Assembly (NCBI GenBank): GCA_026182355.1
Contig: JAPFBL010000068.1
Location: 11,445,001 to 11,509,000, forward strand
DNA length: 64,000 nt
Reading direction: 5' to 3'
Source: Hermatobates lingyangjiaoensis
Taxonomy: Eukaryota > Arthropoda > Insecta > Hemiptera > Hermatobatidae
The notes under the pieces: model-generated
The model's database searches: none
What the model was told of the DNA's origin: nothing
The model's input: the letters and a program-made list of their open reading frames with translations, nothing else
In this document: piece after piece, positions 57,448 through 64,000 of the stretch
Layout of the letters: each line of letters starts with the position of its first letter
How positions within the stretch are numbered: position 1 is the stretch's first letter
Program-made: the position numbers and the translations under genes

Positions 57448-59237
57448 AGTACTGTGTTAGGTGTAGACAAAAAAAAACAACGAAAGAATGTATTATTGAT
57501 ATTCACAAGGTATCTTTCAACTTGATATCGCGTATACTACCAATTCAGCTTGGTGTTGCGTTGTGAACCATTGTTATTTGTCTTTGGAGTTATATAACCT
57601 AGGTAACAGAAACACGAATTCGCCCCTCTTCTGTGCCATGATACCTTAACATATTCATCTGGCGCTTTGCGCTCTGTTTTCTCACGGTTCTAATGAATTA
57701 CAGTATGCATTCAACTTTCCATACATCGCTGAGACGAATATATTAATATTGGAATATTTTTCGAAGCAGAGTCCATTGACCTTGTATTTACTGTAAATTA
57801 GTTAACTTTCTGCAGGAATGAAAGATCGGACGTTTAGTAGTTTATTCAGTAGATACATTTCCTGTTATTTGACACTGTGAACTAACAAAACAACAAATAT
57901 TCATATTCAATTTGACGAGACAAATTCTAGAAGACTGATATTCAAAAATCCAAGTTCAACTTTAATATCCAGTATTTGTTTAATTTAATTATTCCTTTCA
58001 GGAGAAGAGCAGGCATTTTTTAAATGATTTTAGCTTATAAATAGTGACATTTTTATTTCCTTGGTACAATGAATAACAATTTTATTTAATTGCATTAATT
58101 TTATATCCAATTTATATCAAAAATAGTGTTTGCAAAAAACTGGAATATATAGACCAATCTAGAACGGTAAATACAAAAAAGTTATAATAAAATGCTGTTT
58201 TTATTGTTTGGAGACGACCACAATCAATTTGAAGTTGAACACTGAGCAATTCAGAAAATGTCCAAAATAATCATTCCTTATGGGGTAAAAAAAAAATAAT
58301 ACTTTAGGTTGGAAAACGCAAAATGATCTGAGAAAAAATGTGAAATGGAAATATATAAAAGTAATAATAGCGGGATATTTAACAAGTGAACTGCGGTTTC
58401 TGGAAGAAAACTAAAGAAAAAGTAACCAGTAAACTGGTCAATGAGAAACCTGTTGGATTAGGGTTTTTTTTTCTTTTTTGTGAAAATTGATTTCAGCTGT
58501 ATTGGAAATCATAATAGGAAAGGAAAGGAAGCGTACTGTGGAACGTCTGCTAATATGAGTAGAAAAAGGCTCTGTTTGTTACATTAGGCTTTCTAATTAA
58601 GATAAATGGCTTAAAAAAATTGTTATTTAGTATAAGTAATAGAAATCGCTAAAACTTTTTTGCCACGAGCAAAGTAGAACAATAATACGGAAAAAAAATT
58701 ATTGCAATACAGTTCAAATGCAGCTGATAATTGAAATAGTTTTTGTAACATGCACATTATAATTTGCTTTGGTTTTACCTTTATTTTAAAATTTATTTTC
58801 ACAATTATTATAATTTTAAAGGTCGTGCTATAAATATACTGAAATATGTAAAAATTCTTAATGAAAACCACCTCTAACCACCACATCACTGTCACATTTA
58901 TACAACATTACTAGCATTTATGTTTGATTGTGATATTTAAATCATCGAAAATGTCTTAGATTGTTTTAATTTTGTATTCCTTATGTAAACATGTTTTTTT
59001 AAATAATGGAACTACGTTTTTTAAATTTTCATTGTTTCTCAATGAATTATATCTGAGATGTTTAAAATTACTGAGAGTTTAAAAAAAAAATGTAAATTTC
59101 ACTATTTTGAAATGCATAGTAAAACTTGCATTTCTCTTGTATTTATAAATAAATTCCAAAAATGAAGTAACATTTAGCAGTAGCATATGTTTTACAGAAT
59201 TTCTCAGAGATTGAAATCTTTCTGAATGGAGATGTAC
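57448..59237. other. AT-rich non-coding DNA, nothing recognised
   Basis: Apart from the possible promoter of the small ORF, no gene or repeat was recognised. Confidence 0.35.
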
Positions 59238-59552
59238 GTTGGTTAGGTTTCAGTGGCAGTCCCACAAGGGAGCACACATAGCCTGAACAGTAGCCCTTTG
59301 TGCTACCACACAATGAAGATTGACTCTTCATTGGGAGTAATTAATTTTGTGTAACTCAAGTGTATTTTAGAGTAGGGGTCTTTAACGAGTACCTGACAGC
59401 TCGGGACCGATGTCTTAACGTCCTCTCCGAGGGACGACGTATTCATATTTTGTCACCTTCCTCGTGGGTAAATCGAGGACTTGAGATGGTATTGAACCCC
59501 GTAGATATTGGTCCCGAGGGGAGCACGTTGCCACTGGGCTAACCTCCCCTCC
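59238..59552 (-). mobile_element. tRNA-derived SINE, near full length
   Basis: Same family and orientation as the copy at 4.1 kb. On the minus strand it starts GGGGAGGTTAGCCCAGTGGC (A box TAGCCCAGTGG) and has a B box area GGGGTTCAATACC. The body has GTCGTCCCTCGGAGAGGACG and GTACTCGTTAAAGACCCCTA. The 3' part reads TGGTAGCACAAAGGGCTAC and ends in CCTAACCAAC. The body hairpin is degraded. No convincing target duplication. Confidence 0.85.
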
Positions 59553-62500
59553 ACGAGGTGCATAAAACTCAGTCATAATTTTACTTTGAAGCGTACGCTT
59601 TAAATATAGCCTGGTAAAAATAACTATTACTTATTCTAGATATGAGAAGTTAAAGATAAGAATATTAATTTCTTTAACCTCTGTTTAAAATTCAATATAA
59701 CCAGTTACACTGAAACAAATTTATCAAACCAGCATTAATTGATTAATTTAATGTGAAAACGCGTGGTCACTTTTTTGCACATTTACTCTTATTTTGTTGT
59801 TAAGTAACATAATTAAATAGCTCTTGTGGAGACCTGACTGGCACGTCGAGGGCTGCAGACGGCCTGTGGGTCGCAGTCCACTACGCTTGGTAGGAGTATA
59901 AATTACAGTATGATCTCCGCTTTGTAGCTTTCATTGTAACAAGCATAATGCTATGAAGTGATCGTTGGGAAAGAATAATTTGATCAGTTGAATTTACCTA
60001 TAGCGAAAAGGATTATATGTGGGAAAAGAAAAACAAGTTGCGACAGGTGAACAATGCTTGACTCCCGAGAAAGCTTTATTGATTCAACATTTTTTACCAC
60101 TGTCTATTTTACCCCTATGAAGACAGTTACCTAACCACTATTCACTGAAGGCAAATATCAGGAAAGGCTGTAACAAACGTGTCAAACCATATGCCTTGAC
60201 TCGCCTTTGATACAGTCCAATATTCTTATTACCATCGCAGAGATGTTTGCAGCTCACTTCCAGCCTTCAGACGAGCTTCACGGACATGGCTTAATCCTGA
60301 GGAATGAGACTCAGTCATTCCATAAATTAATGATTCATTGGTTAAATATATTTTTGTTCAAAATATGAATGGATATTACCATCAATATTACAGGAACGTA
60401 GTAGATTTAAGATAAATATTATCAGAGAAAATATTTTTTTCCTTTCTTTCTTTTACAATTGTTACAGACACAAGACAACATATCCAATAAAACTGCCCGA
60501 AGCGAAATAGTAAAGAAACCATTTCGATAAACAATCGTAAAAAACTAAGTGATAGGGAACATAAGGATTAACAATAATAATACCTCACAGTGGCCATAAA
60601 TAAGTGTAACTGTTGTACATATCCATTATTATAATGAACTTGATAAAGTTATTAATAAAAAATAGTAAGATTTGATTGTTTGTGCGTACTAAGAAAATGG
60701 CTTTAATAAATCAGATGCAAAACAAAAACTTATACAAACTAATTGTGTATTTAATTAGTACACAATTAGTACACAATTGTGTATTTAATTTAAGAACACA
60801 AGGGATTCAATAAGAGATATTGTATTTTCAGTGAAAGTAAGAGATGTTTTACTTTAGATAAACAATTCGATCTTTAATTCAGCCTCAGACTTAAGGTAAA
60901 TAAGAAAGTAATCAGAGTGACTACTAGAAATATGGTTCATTACAACATGCTGCGCCCTCAAAAACCACTCAGTTATATTCCCTTAAAAGGTGTTATTACT
61001 TGAGGTTTTTAAAGTGGTAATACCTTGTGTAGAAGTTTCTAACTTGATTTCGTCTGCAAATAAGAATGATTTCAACCTGTGCGTGACCAAACAGACGTCG
61101 TTCCTTAACATCTCCAAGGACGCCTTTACACGCTAGACTTCAACGGAACCAGTTATTCAGTATCATAAGCCTTAATTATTTCTAAATTTTATGTATCAAC
61201 ATTTTTATTTTAAAATGATACACTAAAATACTTGTTAATATATGTCTGTAGGAAGATTGATTTGATCCTCTAAGTATTGTAGAATATAACCGTGCTGTTA
61301 TGATGCCCGGGTGATTGAATTCTCTTTTCTGGTTATGCTAACTATGTTATTGAAAAAGCCCACAGCAATGTATAGCAGTCAGAAAGGCTCATCCGCGTCC
61401 TCCTTCTTAATACGGTCTTATTCTCCTGTAGAGTTTCTAATGATAAATCAAAGTAACACTTCCATTTCCATTTTTAAGGAGTTTCAAAATAACTTCATTT
61501 TTTCCATGATTATAGCTATACCGACATTGCTCTTACAACTTTCCATTAATCATGGTACAAATATAATAACACTCACCAACTTTTCCCAATAAGGATACGG
61601 TAAATAATAAAAAAGAACTGCTACTCTTATATAAAAGTTAATAAGGGCAAGACAGTTAGAGACATGATATATACGATGGTACGTGAAAGTGTGGTTCATT
61701 ATAGGGCATGACCAAGTTAGTTTAGAGGGGAGAGTGGAAAATAGTGCTGTGTTACAGGCGGACAAACCTCATTCACTTGAGTAGTAGAAAATCGTTATCA
61801 ATAGCCTAGATACCAATCTGAAACAGCTAGGAAGAGGAAAGAAATTAACAGTGACTCATCTATTTCAAACAGTGCATTCAAAATTTGATAAATAGCCTTA
61901 ACTATATTTGCAATTCCCTTAATATAGTGGTAATTTACCTAAAAAAAAAGGTAAAAATAAAAATAAGGAGCCTTGTCAACTCTACTCCTCTACTGTAAAT
62001 AAATAAATTTAAAAACATTACATAAATGAAAGTAAATAACATTAAAATAGTTAAAATGAATATCTCTCTCAATTCATAAAAGTGATAAAAATAATTAGGA
62101 ATCAACCAATTAGTAAAAAAAGATGCATGCAAATCAAAATTGCTTCTAATTAAGAAATTATTTTGTGATGCGGATGCTTCTTTACCAGTTTACACAGCTT
62201 TTGGTTTTTCAAACAAGTTATTTAATGATGTTTTGCTTTTTCTGTTTAACAATCATTTATAGATAATGGGACATTATACCATATATAATTTTTCATGCCC
62301 CTATGAAAAATTATTTGCTATGTATTACTGTTCCACAATTTTCCTTATAATGGTTAAATTGTTTTTTTTTTGGGAATCTGTTGAAAGTTTCTTCCACTTT
62401 CCATAAATGTTGTTACAATGTATTAATAAATAAACTGTTATAAAAGTTCAAATATTTTATATAGCTGTTCTTCATTTGAGAGACAATCAGTACTTTGGAA

Positions 62501-64000
62501 TTATGTGAACAATGTATAAGTCTTTAGAAGAGGTTGAATAACTCACTCTCGAGTTGTGCCCTTAAAATGGATTCAGTTTACTGGCTCTCGTAGGGAGGTT
62601 TAAACAGTATTAGTTCCAAACTCTACTTTTTCATTATAAAGAGATCAACTCAAACAAAAAAGGACACTAAGTACTTCTTATACTAAAAGATTATAAGGAG
62701 AGAGTTTTTTTTTTAATAATTTCAGTAAAAGTGTCTATTTTATTTTCTCTTGAAATCTCTTATATTTTTCATTTTTAAGTAATATTATTACCAGGTAATA
62801 ATATCCACGTTTCAGTTAACCATGTCATTATTATCCATTTTAATAAACTACAACTACAGTAGCAAAAAGAGAAGTTAATTTTCTAAAGGAAACATTTTCC
62901 AAACTGAAGTTGTTCCGTTCTTGATAGAATGTAGGAAAAGCAGAAAAGCCTCCATTTCCAGGAGGCGTCTTACTGTTGTCTGTGTAAAAGTTTGATCCTT
63001 TGAAGGCCACCATGTATGAAGGCCAAGATATCATATTAAATTTTTTTTTTTTTTATAAAACAAAAAACAGCGCTATCAAGAAGCAGTGTTCTTTCAGTCA
63101 ACTTAATTTTTTTTTAAGAAAATAACTTAAAATGGATCTACCTACTCTATTAATTCTGATCTGCGTGATACCAGAATGCTATAAAAATACACCTGTCTTC
63201 ATATTAAATGGATGAAATAATAATCTTAATAGCTTCACTATTAGCTGTTAATGAGTAAATCATTTATTAAAGTTCCCACTGAGGATATAGGGTAGGGGTG
63301 ATGACTGGTCGTCTAAGAACCTCCAAGTTTTCACTCTTGTACAAAATCCAATATTGGATTATGACTAATTATTATCATTAAAGATATGATTTAAGTTATA
63401 CGGAAGAACTACTTATAATTGGAATAATACTAAGACTTGAGTTTCAGTTTGTTGAGCAGGTACCTCAATAGTAAAGGACGACTGGCAACAGGCCTGCTCT
63501 GACGAGGGACTCATTGTTGTACCAAACCAAATGTGGGACATGGCAAACAGGCAGGTTTAATGAGGACTTAATCCAAGGCTTGAGTGCCGTAGGCGGTTAC
63601 TGCCGCCGCACACTCAATCTCTCGCCGACTCTCTCGTCAAACACACATCTTCACTTCTCTTGTCACATGTATCATATTTCAACGAACCAATTTATTCAGT
63701 TATGTTTGCCAACTTAAAAATTTCAGTCTACAATTGAGTCAAAGATAAATGGTACTTACAAACACTATAATGTAATGCTCCCATTTAAAGTTATTTGCAG
63801 CGTCAACAAACCAATTTAATCAATGATTGATATTTAATTAAAATTAATATCGAATCTATTCCGATGCCGAAGTTCTAAACAAGGCCAGACCGTTCACGTC
63901 GAATTCAACTTCGTTACATCAATTCACGCGTTCCACCTGTTAGCAATAATTATATGTTCTTGTTTATTGATAACAATGTCCTACCTATTTTATAAAAATG
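59553..64000. other. AT-rich non-coding DNA, nothing firmly recognised
   Basis: At 59838-59890 the sequence GGGCTGCAGACGGCCTGTGG then GTCGCAG resembles the GC-rich ends of hAT-type transposons, but too little is left to call. A short tandem and palindromic patch (AATTGTGTATTTAATT and variants) lies at 60740-60795. A GC-richer patch at 63490-63640 has no recognisable translation. Everything else is AT-rich with chance open frames. Confidence 0.4.

Noticed and set aside
59838..59890. hAT transposon end
   Set aside because: Resembles the GC-rich ends of hAT elements, but only about 50 bp, with no second end or 8-bp duplication.
60222..60300. LINE reverse transcriptase fragment (IAEMFAAHFQPSDE)
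   Set aside because: A short phrase resembling a segment upstream of LINE RT domains, but no RT motifs follow in any frame.
62840..63034. Exon-like minus-strand frame (FKGSNFYTDNSKTPPGNGG)
   Set aside because: A GTAAGA donor-like site exists, but the upstream side is poly-A rather than a pyrimidine-rich acceptor, and no family is recognised.

Overview
This is nuclear DNA of a multicellular animal: very AT-rich, intron-bearing, and dominated by microsatellites and decayed transposable elements. The SINE ends in a (TTAGG)n-like tail and the decayed mariner-type transposases carry the WPPRSPDLTP-type motif common in arthropods. An arthropod, possibly a chelicerate, is my best guess; species cannot be settled from this window.

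Host genes. The only host gene I can support is part of an ornithine-aminotransferase-like (class III, PLP-dependent) gene on the minus strand. Two coding exons are visible, 4466-4622 and 1533-1757, with matching splice phases, separated by an intron that carries a SINE with a clean target-site duplication. Other exons lie outside the window or were not recognised. A 62-codon minus-strand ORF at 57262-57447 in a GC-richer island is a candidate small gene of unknown function.

Mobile elements dominate the rest. Penelope-like retroelements (PLEs) are the main theme. The best copy (32027-34890) has a 570-codon ORF with reverse transcriptase and GIY-YIG endonuclease domains, and lies head-to-head with a near-identical inverted copy of its own 3' end. 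A decayed copy at 11.85-12.49 kb has the same head-to-head layout. Further PLE coding remnants lie at 43.1-43.6 kb (RT N-terminal side), 50.36-50.58 kb (GIY-YIG only) and 55.3-55.4 kb (N-terminal domain). Around and between them are short non-coding units related to PLE ends, several arranged as long palindromes (31.8, 37.9, 47.8, 48.1, 55.0, 55.5 kb) and usually abutting (TA)n. Nearly all contain a hammerhead-ribozyme-like core (CTGANGA ... GAAA) with a short self-complementary stem III.

Other elements: four copies of one tRNA-derived SINE (4.1, 20.3, 44.1, 59.2 kb); two decayed mariner-like transposase remnants (13.8 and 26.4 kb, the latter with terminal inverted repeats); a Helitron helicase pseudogene (29.8-30.6 kb); a probable solo LTR with a 4-bp target duplication (29.07-29.31 kb); a dispersed unclassified repeat in at least four copies (24.9, 36.3, 50.9, 53.6 kb); and a 23-bp minisatellite of about 24 units (41.5-42.06 kb). 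Long stretches between these are AT-rich DNA in which I recognise nothing.

How the parts fit: the autonomous PLE encodes enzymes that could mobilise the short ribozyme-bearing units, because both share the same 3'-terminal sequence and stem-loop. This dependence is inference.
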